A stretch of DNA of 64,000 nt from Glandiceps talaboti. Its lineage: Eukaryota; Hemichordata; Enteropneusta; Spengelidae. Positions 31,823 to 45,800 of this stretch are shown here, one piece after another; position 1 is the first letter of the stretch, and every line of letters starts with the position of its first letter. The stretch covers positions 33,624,832 through 33,688,831 of the forward strand of contig NC_135549.1 in NCBI RefSeq assembly GCF_964340395.1. Reading direction: 5' to 3'. Under the pieces are notes generated by a model that had not been told where the DNA came from, made no database searches, and saw nothing but the letters and a program-made list of their open reading frames with translations. A program made the translations under genes and the position numbers.

Positions 31823-32650
31823 TAGCCCCCGCCGGACGTAGTCCTGGACAGGGACTATAGATTGGGCTCCGTCTGTCCTTCCGTCCATCCGTCCATGCAT
31901 CTGTCCTTGCATCCTGAGCCATTTCTTGGATATTCATAGACCAATTTCTCACTTAGTAAATGGATAATGAACCATGACTTAAATAATGCAAGTCAATTTG
32001 CTTTGGGATATGATGCAATTCAGCTGACTTAGAGCCATATTTGTTTCAAAAAGTATGACTTTTGGTCAAAAAACTTGAACTCCAACACTACTGTGCAGAT
32101 TGGCCTGAAATTTGGTGGGAACGATCTTAGGGGCATGTTAATTTATATTTGTGATATGCAAATAAGGCTAAAAATTTGTCTCTTTGATCAAAAATCCAAA
32201 ACTACTGAGCAGATTAGACTGAAATATGATGGGGATGCATCTGGGATGTATAGGTGAAAACATATGTAGCATATAACAACCTCATGAGTGATATGCAAAT
32301 TAGGTGTAAAAAATGTGAATTTTGGTCAAAAACTTAAATCTCAGAAAGTACTTTGTCAATGAGACTAACACTTGGTGAGATGTTACTAGATAGAAGTGTT
32401 ATTCTGATTTTCTGTAAAATATTTTGACCCAGCAACAATGACCACGCCCATAGTAACAGCCAAACGGTGGTGTATTTCACAAAAATAACAACAGGGATTT
32501 TGAGACAAGTGAACAAACATTCAAGAAATGTATGTAAATGTGCCTAGCAAGAGGACCATTCCCTTAGCAACAGCCAAATGATCACACATATCACAAAGAT
32601 AATGATATGTATTAATAGACAATTGAATAAATATTCAAAAAATGTATGTA
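31823..32650 (+). mobile_element. Diverged family B 5' end joined to family A modules
   Basis: From 31823 a decayed family B start (TAGCCCCCGCCGGAC, then GTCCATCCGTCC) runs to about 32040. After that the sequence is family A ('ggtcaaaaaacttgaactc', 'gatatgcaaattaggtg', 'cctagcaagaggacc') without its usual 3' terminus. It is a mosaic or overlapping insertions. Confidence 0.5.
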
Positions 32651-33019
32651 CCGTATTTCCTCATGTTAGCGCCCTAACATGGGCAAGCACCCAGTGCTTT
32701 GGTTCAGACAATGTCTATTTTTAGAATAGTTGCAGTAGACTGCCCATCCCCACCCTCCCTCCTGACCATGTATTTGTTCATTAAGGAAGACTGGCAAGTG
32801 CACAATAACGGATAAATCGTTCACAGTAACAATCATGGGTACGTGAATGTATTTTAGTACCTTACCCATTACCGTAAATAAAAGTCAATCAGATCAGTAG
32901 TAAAGGTAAAGACGTCAATTTTGGCACAGATAATGGATATAAACTAAAATTTTAGTCTTCAAAATTTTGGGTCATTTCGAGCAATGTGAAACCACTTTGC
33001 CAGCCACGTTTTGTCCTTT

Positions 33020-33350
33020 GTAATAATTGTATAATGTGTATATGGAATGTCTGTCATACAGTTCTTTTAGTTTTTCTTTGACTATGTTGATTAATCTAGA
33101 ATTACATTCTCTATCTATTTCTGTCTATTCCTCCTCCATATTTATTAATTTTGAGATCTGCTTGATACCTGTTACCCAGTTTTGTGTCTGCACCCTTTCC
33201 ATTTCTATACCCAGTTGGAGTGCTTCATTTACAAGAGAATCTATATTGGTTTCTGTTTAATTTTTGTCCAATACTTTACTGCTTGTATTAAGCCAAATAT
33301 AATTAGGGGATTGCATCCTAGCTCTATTAAACATGCTAAATTGTGTGATT
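33020..33350 (-). mobile_element. LINE fragment (post-RT region), decayed
   Basis: On the - strand this reads LACLIELGCNPLI and AVKYWTKIK, then, after a stop, DSLVNEALQLGIEMERVQTQ, WVTGIKQISKLI, and INIVKEKLKELYD. The order (ELG, KYW, SLVNEA, W...I, K-L) matches the region after the RT palm in the LINEs at 36931 and 45801. Stops interrupt it and no RT or nuclease motif is present. Confidence 0.6.
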
Positions 33351-34603
33351 TGGGCTAACCTGAAGTAAAAATTTACAGAATCATGTATGCATTTTTTAGC
33401 TCCGCTGTCAGTGAAAGCTGAAAGCATTAAGCTTTAGGTATAGGTGGGTATAAGGTATAGAGGTATATTAAAGTGATCATGGTGTGTCAAACAATAATAA
33501 ACTATGGCTTTCGAGATAAAATAAATTCGTAACCGAGAATAAATGTTTGTGTAGTGTTATTAAATGTAAATATGAGACAGTATGCAGCAGGGTTGTAAAT
33601 CTTTACCTGTTTTTTCTATGGACAATCGGTGCCGCGATGGTGCATGGTGCACATGCATGGTGTAACGCGTATCATGCTAGGCACAACATTAGTCAAGTTA
33701 CGTGTACACCGTATGCTTGTAATGCTGTCACTCGGTAAATTGTATCATGTACTAATATTATATTCTGGCCTTTGAGTGAGAAATGGGACAAATACAATTT
33801 ATAACTGTAAGTAAATGTATGTACTTGTACTATATTAATTGCGATTGTGGGATGACTGGGTTGTGAAACATTGTGAATTTTCAAAAACGAATGATAAAAA
33901 GTTAATAATAGTATTTTGTGATGTCTTCTACCTAATAATGGTTTACTTTAGTCAATGAATCTAGCAGCTCAAAAGCTATTCAGGAGACGGTAGATGACCT
34001 TAACTTTCGCTTGACGCATATGATGTACCGTTGGAAGACGCTAGCGCTCTGCGTATCTGTCATTGATATTGAAAAATTTTCACATAAGACCATTTCAGTT
34101 ATGATTAGTGAAATATTTATTTTTGCTGAGATTAGTAGGTCTACAATTCTGATTTACACGATGTATCTTGCCATGTCACATTGAGCTTTGAACACTCCAT
34201 TAAATTTAGTCCAACTTGCATACGAAATGCTAGCCCTGCTTGCAGACGGGCACAGGTCTATATTAGTGACATGACCCTCAACACCAAGGGGGCGACTAGT
34301 TCTGTATGTAAACAGGACTAACAAAATATTTGCACCACCTGCAAGCAGGTCCATAGACTATTAAATTAAAATATCGGACGATGTTATGTTATGTCTACTA
34401 CAAGTTGAATGTTGTTGACAATTATGGACAGTGTTTTTGGTAAGTTTGTTAGAAAATTGAAATTCGAATTGCCTCAAAATTATTTTAGATCCGTAGTTTA
34501 TTTCATTCATCATTAAAATTTTCCAGGGTTAAAGCTGCAAGACACTGGAATTATTTATAGCCAACCTCAAAAATCCATTTTTTGTGCATTTCTCAGTTAT
34601 TAT
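33351..34603. other. Non-coding stretch with a family C 5' end
   Basis: At 33397 a family C start (TAGCTCCGCTGTCAGTG) appears, but the rest of the element is not recognised. The remainder, including open frames of about 63-66 codons, has no motif or splice support. Confidence 0.4.
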
Positions 34604-35125
34604 TAGTCCCCTCCGGACGAAGTATGGGACAGGGACTTATGGATTGGGTTCCGTCCATCCGTCCGTCTGTCCGGAGTTGTTTCTTGGAGATGCTTTTACT
34701 GATTTTTTTCAAACTTGGTACAGGGGCAACATATTATAGCATACATATGCACGTCAATTTGTTTCATGATACGATCCAATATGGCCGCCTAGCAGCCATT
34801 TTGTTGGCGCAGTTTTCCATGTCCAAAGCCATAACTCAGACATGCTTGAACAGGTTCCCGTACCTGACCCATCCTTTATTGTTGAATGGTTTATTCCATG
34901 ACGTCATCTTGAAGAATAGGCATGTCCCATGTCCAACGAGGAGACACAACATATCTAAGTCTGTTTGATTTAGGTTCACAAGTGTTGTTGCGTGATCAGA
35001 GTAGTGATATCAAAAACAACCATATGAGGCCAAACAACATTAACCAGGTTGAAAATGACAACATAAACTGCCAGTTCCTTAAAACCCAATCATAGCGGGG
35101 ACTATGTCATTCTCAATGACTTGTT
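34604..35125 (+). mobile_element. Family B element B4
   Basis: TAGTCCCCTCCGGAC with a decayed stem is followed by GTCCATCCGTCCGTCTGTCC, one full 151-bp module, GCGGGGACTA (35095-35104), the GTCATT-CTC-AATGAC hairpin and TTGTT. It is shorter than B1-B3 because it has fewer modules. A family A element begins immediately after. Confidence 0.8.
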
Positions 35126-35128
35126 TTT

Positions 35129-35665
<537 letters not shown>

Positions 35666-36930
35666 AAAATCACAAACTAGTGGTAAGATAATTTTCGGGG
35701 CAAATAGGAGTAGCCAATGACAAAAACAGAAAAGGGTAAATTGTGTCAGAATCAAAGGTTTGCTGACATGTTATGTCGATCAACGAACGTATCAAATTTG
35801 AGTACACTGAATGGTCGTCCATTGTTATCTAAAGGAAGTGTCAATCAAAACTTACGTCAACAATTTTGTCTGTCTTCACATTGGAGTCAGAGTATGTCAG
35901 ACAGAGTTTACACTGCGACGTATAAATTACTTGTAAGTGCGACCTTCAAAATTGCCAGTAAATGCCGGTAAATGTGAAATTTCACCGTTTATATACCAAT
36001 AAATTTAGAATGTCACCTGCTGAATGCCGATATTTGTGGTTTCACTGGCATTGGCACAGTTTTCACTGGCAACTTCCTAGGCAGCTTGGACTATCAAACA
36101 AAGTAAAAGAAAATTTTCAATTGAAATAGTGAAGAGATGTTATGAAGTTATGTAGGCTAAATCTCCAGCACGATTGCCTGCAGATGCGATCTTACGGCCA
36201 ACTACACAATCATGTAAAAATGGGAAGCTTTTATAGAAAGTTGTAGCGTAAGTCTCAACGTGGGCATGTTTATGGCCAAGAAAAAAAAAGAATTGTTTTC
36301 TAGTGAGTTTGCATCACTTAGATACCCTGCCTCGATATCGATCTTCATTTTTCTCATGTTTGTCCAGCTAACGGAGACTGCAGATCCAAGGGAAAACAAA
36401 AATAAATCTCCCTACATTAATTGCTACTTCAGGGAAGACAACTGCATGGCGTCTAATTACCGAAAATATGCCAATAACTTGTTAAAACTAAAAGCTAAAT
36501 TGATAATATTTTCAGGACAGATTTGCTTTGGTATCACAAATGTATGTACCAAGTTATAATGAATTTGAAGCTTGCATTCTTGAGATATAGCCTATTACCG
36601 AAAACCATTAATTACATAAATTGCTCATTAATAATCATGGGATGTTTACCAAAACCTAATCAGTTCTTGCCATTACCCTACGGAACACGTATGCGGAATG
36701 TCGTTTGAATTGCGCCAGCCGTTTTGTAGAAAACGATGACACAGACAGACAGACGGACAGACAGACAGACAGAATTTCCCCCCTCTAAAGTATCTCCTTC
36801 CTTACCGTTCCTGATGAATGCAAGAACGGAAGGCAAGAATGCACACCTGAAATATGATAAATTGAAAATAGATGTCATTTACGTCTATGATAATATTAAG
36901 AAAACTATCAGACCGATAAATCAAACATAG
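35666..36930. other. Non-coding stretch with a family E repeat
   Basis: A repeat at about 36585-36790 ('aatcagttcttgccattac', 'gccagccgttttgtagaaaa', then (CAGA)n) recurs at 41360-41530. No supported exon was seen. A frame at 36260-36559 has a hydrophobic stretch (SISIFIFLMFV) but no splice or homology support. Confidence 0.45.
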
Positions 36931-39900
36931 GACGGAGGCCGAAGCCCGAAAAGTGAACAAAATCGGACATCCACAAGTGAAATATCGAGTCAGCATAATA
37001 ACAATCAACCAAAGCAACACACAAATGTACAGACTAATTTTCTATTTTGGAATATCAATGGTTTACTCTCAAAGTTGGGTGACTATGACTTTTTAAACTT
37101 TATTAAGGAATTTGAATTTGTTTGCTTAGTAGAAACTTGGTTAGAACATGGAAATAAAATAATACTTCCTGGATATGAATCTATTCATGTTACCAGAACT
37201 AAGAATTCAAAATTTGGAAGGCAATCAGATGGAATTTCTTTGTTTTACCGAAACACCTGTAATATGAATAGTCAAAAGTTGAAAAGTGCATCAGATAACA
37301 TGATGTGGGTGTTAAATAAGTCATTCTGTAACAACTGTTGTCCTATTTTATTGGCGGGTATTTACAGATCCCCAAGTGGGTCATTGTCATATGCAAATGA
37401 AAATGTGTGGGCTATCTTAGAAAATTAATTAGCCCAATATATCGACACGTACCCGGATGGTGTGCTAATTATCTGGGATGATTTCAATGGTAGAACTGGG
37501 AATGAAAATGATTATATAACTGATGATGATGTGACACATTTACCTATTGGGAACGTTTACATGTTGAATTCACCATTACCTAAAAGAAATTCAGTTGATT
37601 CTGAATTAAACGCATATGGTAGAGAAATGGTGGAATTTTGTAAATCTGCAGGTGTCAGAATTATTAATGGTAGATTTGTAAATACTGATAGTGAGTACTT
37701 CACTTACATTTCACGTAATGGTGTCAGTATGGTTGATTTTTATATTCTTTTTAAAGAAGAAACCTTTCCCCTTGTACAGTATTTTGCGATTGAGAAACGT
37801 GCCGAATCTGACCATCTCCCTTTGAAATTTATTCTTTCTGATTTCTGTAATCACCATCCTAACACTCATAGCAATAATAGTAATGACAATCAACTTCCTG
37901 ATCATTATGTTTGGAAACAAAATCTTATAGAAAGCGACACAAATGCCATCCTTCAAAATGATATCTTAGTGAAAATTAATGAAGTACAGAACATTATTGC
38001 TATGGGAAGGGTTGATGAAGTTATTGAAGATTTATTGGATGTAATTAAATGTTGCGCTCATAGCATGAGACGGGATGGCAATAGAAATAATACATGCTTT
38101 CGTACGGATAGTAAAGAGGGGTGGTTTGATAGGGACTGTGTAAATATGAAAAAGATATGTGAACAGATGTTTGTCGAATTTTAGAGGCAACAGAAATGGC
38201 AAAAACCTTGAAAAATTCCACCAAGCAAAAAAAGATTACAGACAGTTGATTGTAACTAAAAAGAAAGAGTTTAACGCTCATAATTTAACTAAACTGAGAT
38301 TATTAGCGACACAACCTAATACTAAAGAATTTTGGTCTTTGTTCAAATCAAAATCGAGTGGTCTGCCGGAAAGTATACAAGCATTTGAATGGTATGATTA
38401 TTTCAAAGCCTTATTTAACCCTGGAGAAACAATGGATCCAGATATCAATGAGTTTTACAACTCTGTTAAGAATTTTATCGATAATTTGGAAATGGACAAC
38501 ACTCAAGACTTCACTGATATTGACTTTGTGACATTTTAGATGACCCTATCACAGTGGATGAAGTTAAATCCAGTATTGATAAAATGTCAAATGGAAAGTC
38601 ACCGGGATTAGATGGCGTTCCAGCAGACTTCTTTAAGAACTCACCTGGTTTTATACTGGATATCTTATGTACACTTTTTAACAAAATCCATGAAAGTGGT
38701 AATTTTCCTGAAGTCTGGACGCAAGGAATAATCGCACCAATCTATAAAAAGGGACCCAACATTTGCCTAATAACTATAGAAGTATCACTTTGCTTTCAAG
38801 TCTTGGTAAGATTTTTACTAGATGTGTACGAATGCAGAGTTGGTTTGACATTAATTGTGAAACAGTTGAGGAACAGGCAGGATTCCAGAAAGGCAACAGA
38901 ACCATTGACAACATTTTCATTCTGAGTACAGTTATTAACAAATATTTGTCCTATACGAAAGGCTGGCTGTACTGTGCTTTTATAGACTTTGAAAAGGTTT
39001 TTGACAGGGTAAACCATTATGCCTTATTCTATAAATTCGCCAAGGTTGGTATGCGTGGAAAGCTGTTCAAAACGTTACACTCAATGTATGGCAAAGTTTG
39101 TGTATCTGTTAAAACACCCCAAGGACTGACTGAGTTATTTACTTGCAGTTCTGGATTGCAACAAGGGTCTGTAATCTCACCTCTATTGTTTTGTTTCTTT
39201 GTCAATGATTTGGGTAAAAGTCTTACAACAAACATCTATTCAGATGTTCACCTTGGAATTTTACATTTGTTCAATTTACTGTATATGCTGACGACCTATG
39301 TATTTTCAGTACTAGTGTAATTGGATTGCAACTTTTACTAAACAAATTGTCTGACTTCTGTAAACTCTGGAAGCTATCTGTAAATATTTCGAAGACTAAA
39401 ATTATTGTTTTCAGAAGGGGTGGGATACTGAAAAGCTATGAGCACTGGGTATTTAATGGGGCGTGGGTAGACGTTGTATCTATGTATAATTATCTTGGAA
39501 TTGTATTCTCTTCATTTGGTGCCTGGTTTTTAACACAACAAACTATTGCAAGCCAAGCCTCTAAGTGTATTTTTAGTTTGAAGAGAGATCTTAGCCGTTA
39601 TGGGACTCTAACACTGGATGTCTTGTTCACCATTTATGATACAAAGGTTTTACCAATTTTACTTTATGGCAGTGAAATATGGGGTTTCCACACTGCAAAA
39701 GATATAGAAAAAGTACACGACAGCTTTTGCAGATACGTCTTAAAAGTAAACACCTGCACGTCAAATCTTGCTGTAAGGGGAGAAACTGGGCGTCACTTTA
39801 ATAGTGAAAGTTAACATGTACATGCGTATCGTGAAATATTGGCTGCATATTATACAATGTAAAATATGGCTCACTGTACGTGTATCAGTGCTATGACTAT

Positions 39901-40640
39901 CAATACAGTAAATCACACAATAATCAGCCATGTTGGGCCACATCATCAGTTAAACACCTCTTGTACAGCTATGGTTTTGGGGAAGTTTGGTTACTCCAAG
40001 GTGCTGGAGATGAGACTATATTTCTTAATGCTTTATTTTAAACAGCGATGTAAAGACATAGATACCCAGAACTGGTCAACCGACATAAATGAAAGCCCAA
40101 AACTCCGAACATATTGTACTTATTGTATTTACTACTGAGAGTTATCTTATAAATTTAGATGAACCGCACCTTCGTAATATGTTCTCTGCAGATTCTGTCT
40201 CTCAGCTCATAACTTGCAGATTGAATCAGGTAGACACAATAACACACACACACACACACACACAGAAGATTTGTAATTACTGTAAAACATCAATTAAAGA
40301 TGAATTTCACTTCTTACTCTGTTGCCCACTTTATTCAGACATCAGACAAAAGTTCATTCCATTGTATTACCGTAACCAGCCACATTTTGATAAGTTTACA
40401 AGACTCATGAGAACCACCAATATTCAGACTTTGAGAAACATTGCATATTTTTTACACTCGGCCTTCAAAATCTGAGTCGATAATGAATAGTATACCATTG
40501 ATTTGTTTCGTTTTTCTGTCTTGATATGTTCTTTATTTACTTATTTTCTGTAACTCTTCTAGTGTCCATTTGTTATATCTTTATACGTTGGTACATAAGG
40601 CCAGTGGCCAATGTACCGAATAAACCATGTATATATGCCT
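36931..40640 (+). mobile_element. LINE with endonuclease and RT domains, frameshifted
   Basis: This is a near full-length ORF2 of a non-LTR retrotransposon, broken into at least six frame segments. It starts with the apurinic-type endonuclease: FWNINGLLSKL (about 37035), LVETWL, YRSPSGS, DDFNGRTGNE and the C-terminal SDHLPL carrying the catalytic His (37812-37829). The RT follows: SPGLDGVPADFF, LLSSLGKIF, EQAGFQKGNRT, CAFIDFEKVFDRV, GLQQGSVISP and YADDLCIFS (39284). The C-terminal zinc cluster CNYCKTSIKDEFHFLLCC lies near 40270-40325. It resembles the LINE at 45801 throughout the RT and tail, so the two are relatives. A (CA)n run (40239-40262) has expanded inside the coding region. It is inactive as it stands. 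A short 3' UTR ends near 'accgaataaaccatg'. Confidence 0.85.
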
Positions 40641-43230
40641 TCCTTACCGAAGGAGACAGATTTAAACTGAATGCCTTCTGTAAGGGTAGTCTTGCAATTT
40701 CATGATTTAGGCAAGAAATTTGGCTCTACATCTGTGATTTTTTCAAGTCCCAGTGAAAATCAGTTGTCAAAAACGTTGTTCAAATGCCAGGAAAGCTTGC
40801 CATCCTCGATTGCACTCGGCTTTCGTGATCCCCTACATACCCAGGATATGTGCAACCGTTTCCACGGCAAATAATAAACAAAATTGAAACCCACATAACA
40901 TTGCTATTATGCATCAGAAAGTTTACAATATACTTCATGGTACGCATCATAACAGTTGAACAAGTTTAATACAATGAAGTGATACAGTATTATTGCCCTA
41001 CTTCGTCCCTGGGTAAAGTGTATACATTCTTGTTTCGATCGAGATTGGCAGACGCACCATGTACTCCAAATTGTATACATGAGTGAAAGGTGTGAAGTGA
41101 GCTGACGATCGTGACTGTATATTTTTGCAATAAAGCTTACAGATGATATGTATTTTCAGTGCTCACCTCCTTGCTTTGATGTAATAATCGTTAGATTCAA
41201 CAAAAATATCAATACAAACACTTGAAACCCCTGAAAACAAAGTCTTTCTCAGTGTAGAACAACAGCATGTATCCATTCTGTAGCTTCCTGGTTTAACTTA
41301 CATCGACATCGGTGGCGCACTTTCGAAGCGCGCGTGTTACCATATGATCATTTGATTAATCACGCAAATTGCTCATTAATATTCATGGCATTTTTACTAA
41401 AACTTAATCAGTTCTTGCCATTACTCAACAGAACAGTTGTGCCAAATTTTGTTTGAATTGAGCCAGCCGTTTTGGAGAAAACAATGACACAGACAGAAAC
41501 ACAGACAGACACACATACACACACACAGACTTTCACCCACTAATACATCTCTAAAATGCTTGTATATTAGGGACCAGTCAGTTTCTCCGGCTGGGGGGGG
41601 GGGGGATTTTGCCATCGGGCCGACAAAAAGTCACTGACAATCCCTATTTGTAAAACCAAAAACAGGCAGACCCCCCTATCACTTAATTCTAAAACATGAT
41701 GATCCCCCTCCCATATACCATATTCACATAACAGGTATTTTTTTGATTGTGACTCAATGTGGACTGCTTGACTGTCTCACAAATACCTTATAGGATCCCG
41801 GGATAGCACTATCACATAATTATTGACAACACAGCGTACATATATTCAAAATAGAGTTTAATAGCATCTAGACCGTGAAAGATAGAGTAGAATTTAGCTT
41901 GAGAAGGGAATATATACACCTCTCACAGGGGGTCCTAGGGCTGGAGCATTTTTACTCTTAATAGGCAGTTTTGAGACTATTCAGACACTTTCAGGCAATA
42001 ATTTTCAAGCTTTACAAGACAGCACCATCAAGTATCAGAAACTATTATTTATAACTTATTAGAGTTGAAATATGTTCTTAATCATTATATTACAGGTCAG
42101 GCACATCTAATGGTAGTATCATTGGTAAGGGAGATTTGAAGTTTTAAGGCAATTTTTTGACTATTTTGGCAAACATTTCACATCTTAAAAGACAATATCA
42201 TCTCAAATTAGCATAGGGTGAAAATTCTTAAGAAAAGTTTAATACCATTATGACATTAAAAAAGTTGGTGTGTCTGATTGTTGGTTGAATGCATGAGTGA
42301 CCTCTGGGGTTGAGGGAGTCCTAGGGGTCTCTCCAGCAGATCAGGTGGATTTTTGCTCTATTAAGGCAATTTTAGGTTATTCATAGCCTTTGAGGTAATA
42401 TTTCAAAGCTTCGAAAGTTTTTGAAGCTAAAGTTAATGTAATGAGTTTTCCATATCACATAAAAATGGGCCCAATAACATTGGTACAGTAGCATTAACAT
42501 TGCATGTATAGTATTAAAAGTCACTGGTATGTAAGAGAACTTTAGGTGGTCATGCCTAGTGCATAATACTTAATAGAAACTGGAATCTGATGAGAGGTGG
42601 TGATTTGTAGTGTCGATAAAATGTAGTGTCCAAAAAGTGCATGTACTCTTCATACTGAAGAGTAGAACGATTAAGATTAACTTCTTTTATAAACTATCTA
42701 TGAAGATTACCATTACGAAACCTTCAAGTTCACTTTTGCCCCAAAGTACAATATAAGTGAAGCTCTGATTGTGAAACAGCCAAGCATTTACATGACATGT
42801 TCTGTAACTAGTGTTGTAGCTAGGTAATACATGTATATGTATAGAGTAGAGGTATGTTTGAACTCTTACGTGATCTGAAGTAATATTAAAAGAATTCATG
42901 TAAGAAACATGGACGTCGATAATAATGAATTATACATGTACCAGTCAGTTCAGACAAGGCTTTATGCCATTGTAGAAAAGGATTTTCTTCTTCCATCACA
43001 ATCCAAAACACAATGACAACCCCCTATCCACAATTTTCAAAAACAGGGTGAACCACCCCAACCCGCCCCCATCCACCCACCCACCCCCATCCCGGCTGAA
43101 GAAACTACTGACATGTATGTTCTTAACTCTGGTGGAAAAGGGATGGTATGTTAGAGCATTTACCCTCCACGGTTAGAGCCAATTTGGGATGATTGTTATT
43201 ACTCTTCTGATCATGTGAATTGACACAAGC
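40641..43230. other. Intergenic sequence
   Basis: It contains the second family E repeat (41360-41530), poly-G at about 41593-41604, and three degenerate copies of a unit around 41945-42420 ('aggcaattttttgactat', 'aagctttacaagac'). No exon or RNA gene was recognised on either strand. Confidence 0.45.
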
Positions 43231-43335
43231 AGCCCTTGACAAAGAAGACACCTTCTGTAATGCCGCATTGTTAACCGACACTGTAACCACATTGGTGGAA
43301 GTACGTGCAATATTTAGCAGACTTTTCCCTGCATG

Positions 43336-43337
<2 letters not shown>

Positions 43338-43369
<32 letters not shown>

Positions 43370-43429
43370 TGTATGTATGTATGTATGTATGTATGTATGT
43401 ATGTATGTATGTATGTATGTATATATCCT

Positions 43430-43522
<93 letters not shown>
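43338..43522. repeat. Microsatellites (ATGT)n and (TA)n
   Basis: About 80 bp of ATGT is followed by about 90 bp of alternating TA. Long frames here (repeating YVCM or IYIY) are artefacts. The adjoining 43523-43546 (CGGTGAGTATCAATCTGC) matches, inverted, the end of the Penelope-like fragment at 61277-61301, which also abuts a (TA)n run. Confidence 0.9.
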
Positions 43523-43523
<1 letters not shown>

Positions 43524-43899
43524 CTCGGTGAGTATCAATCTGCTAAGATATATCATATATATATATCATATATATATATGCCAAAATGCCATTAGCGTTT
43601 TTTAACCTCATGGATAACTATCTGTATAGTACATGTATATATGTATGCATGGGCCTGTATAATATTGAAATAATATACTATATGTAGAAACATATACTGT
43701 AATGGCCTATATTACAATTGGAATGTATAGGTAGTATATGTAGAAACATAATATATGGTATTTTAATAGTATACTCAGGTCCGTACACACATATACACCT
43801 ATATATATATATATATATAGTTATCCATGAGTTTAAAATGATACTTCATTTACCCATGCATGTGTTGTTTGTTTGTTTGTTTGTTTGTAACACGGTTCA

Positions 43900-45241
43900 T
43901 GGCCTCCCTGTGTCACACAGTCAGTCTATATCATGGTAAGTTCATTTTGTGTCGAAATCGATTTTGACGAGCTGATCTGACAATGCTGCTCTCACGATCA
44001 CAGGAACGAGGCTCTGGTTGTCATTAGCGACGTTTGTGTCACGTGACCACGAACCTAAACAGCAACGCTGCTTATAATAGTACACGGCATCTGAACTAGT
44101 AAAGACACCTGTAACGTCAACTATCGCAGTGAAATAACCCATTAACAGAAAAGGTAGGGAAGTATCCTTACAAGTCTACGAATTTAAAAGATCTAAATAA
44201 TATGTTTGATCTAGTGACTGTGTAAATGTTTTCTCCTGAATTAATGAATATTTTTGTCACTGAGCAGTCGAGGAGACACAAGTACGTGCATTGTGCTTAC
44301 ACTAGGCTAGACTGTACAGTTTGTTCGAGAACACCTTGTGTGGAGTCATTTGCTTCGTGTTTGTTGGCAATCCTCGCCAAGTATATGCTTGAACCCTTGA
44401 AAATTGTAAATATAGTTCGGTTACGTATTGGAATAGGTTGTTTGCCTTAAACCACAGACAGAATGTATTGAAATGTTTAGTTAGCGGGCGTTATATTTCA
44501 AAGGTTTTGAATGCAAAGTGTCAATGAACCGGTGTACCAGTTTGCAACATGGCGACAATAAATAAACCAACTGCGGTTTAACAATTAAGTATGTAAACTC
44601 TTCGACAAGTAAAATGAAGGTTGTATATATCAGCTGTATGGGACAGTCGATGGAAAACAGTGTACAGTTAGATTTATTTGTTTATTTATTTATGCGTAGT
44701 CAGTTGCAGGTGCACCGGTGATCGGGAAGATACACTGTACACATTCGTAATTTGTGCTCGTGGTTCCACTGCGTTAGCAACACGGCCCTGGTTTGCATTG
44801 TACAAATACTGTATCATGAATATTAGTAAAAGTTTTACTTGCGACACATTGGGAACGTTGTAATCATTAAGGGAACGCAGATATTATATATCAGCAGTAC
44901 AATTGGATCGAATGTAGTTTTTGAAACGCAGTAACACCCTTGTACAGTCGACGAGATAGACACAAGGGTGTTCAGCGTGTGCCTCCACAGAATGACAAAG
45001 GGCTTGTTTTGATACCTGTTTACTTTTGAATAATCCGATTATTGTTGAGATTTAACACAGAGTTGTACAGGAAAATGAAATCCATAGATAGTGGAAACAA
45101 CTGACTTTAAAGGGGCGATGAGATACACTTACAGACACCTGTTGCTTCTTCATGTCATTTATTTACTTTCATTTCATTATCATCCATAACCAGGTAGAGC
45201 GGCGCTCTGCTGTTTACTTTCTCAACCTGAAGCCGTGAAAG
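43900..45241 (+). promoter_or_regulatory. Probable upstream region of the 225-residue gene
   Basis: This is unique sequence, less AT-rich than its surroundings, with the perfect palindrome GTCACGTGAC at 44038-44047 (an E-box of the USF/TFEB type). A possible 5' UTR splice acceptor ATAACCAG ends at 45193. An in-frame TGA at 45236-45238 lies two codons before the ATG, so translation cannot begin upstream on this exon. The transcription start was not identified. Confidence 0.35.
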
Positions 45242-45618
45242 ATGACAACCCTTCCCAAGATAGCACCACGGGAAACACCAACAGTGGTTTCTGCGCCACC
45301 GTTAACCAAAAAAACAGGAAGTGCAAAGGGTACATTGCCAGCCGCTACCATAACAGTGAACGGTAAAATTCTCCCGGCGAGTGTCTGGGCTAGGGTCTCA
45401 CATACGGCAGATGTAGGAAATCTGAGACCACATCAATTCCCTAGAATAAATCCTCTCCGGCCAGTAAGAGAAAGACGAACTGTGAGTCTTGAGACAACCG
45501 ATGCACATCATGTTTTAGATCAACGAGTACTTGCTATGAAACAAAGGGAACATTACAGGTTTCATAGTTCTTGGGAAAAACCATTCTATGGATCACCAGC
45601 TGAAAAAGAAGCTTATAG
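45242..45618 (+). CDS. Exon 1 of a 225-residue basic coiled-coil protein
   Basis: ATG at 45242 has A at -3 and an in-frame stop two codons upstream. Residues 1-40 are rich in Pro, Ala, Thr and Lys and probably disordered. The rest is basic with conserved-looking blocks (ILPASVWARV, RPHQFPRINPLRPV, HVLDQRVLAMKQREHYRF, SSWEKPFYG). The exon ends TAT AG|GTAAGT, leaving two bases, and exon 2 supplies the G for an Arg codon. I do not recognise the family. The overall layout (short, basic, no signal peptide or membrane helix, C-terminal charged helices) would suit a cilium or microtubule-associated protein, but this is only an impression. Introns 1 and 2 hold a LINE and two large minisatellites. Confidence 0.75.
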
Positions 45619-45800
45619 GTAAGTCAAATAATTGATGTCATTGTGTATATTAGACAACTCCTAAATATTGATGTAGAAATCATTAACAAATGTAAACTCT
45701 GTACTTTATTTTATCTTGTAATATGTTGATAAAAGAGTTTTCAACATAATATGTGTCAAAATAATCGACATTTGAGAGTCAGACAGTGTTAATACATAAA

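Noticed and set aside
36260-36559. Frame with a hydrophobic segment (SISIFIFLMFV)
   Set aside because: It has no splice signals, no homology I recognise and lies in repeat-derived sequence. Chance is the simpler explanation.
43220-43605. Open frames of repeated YVCM and IYIY
   Set aside because: They are translations of (ATGT)n and (TA)n microsatellites. The same applies to 60521-60724.
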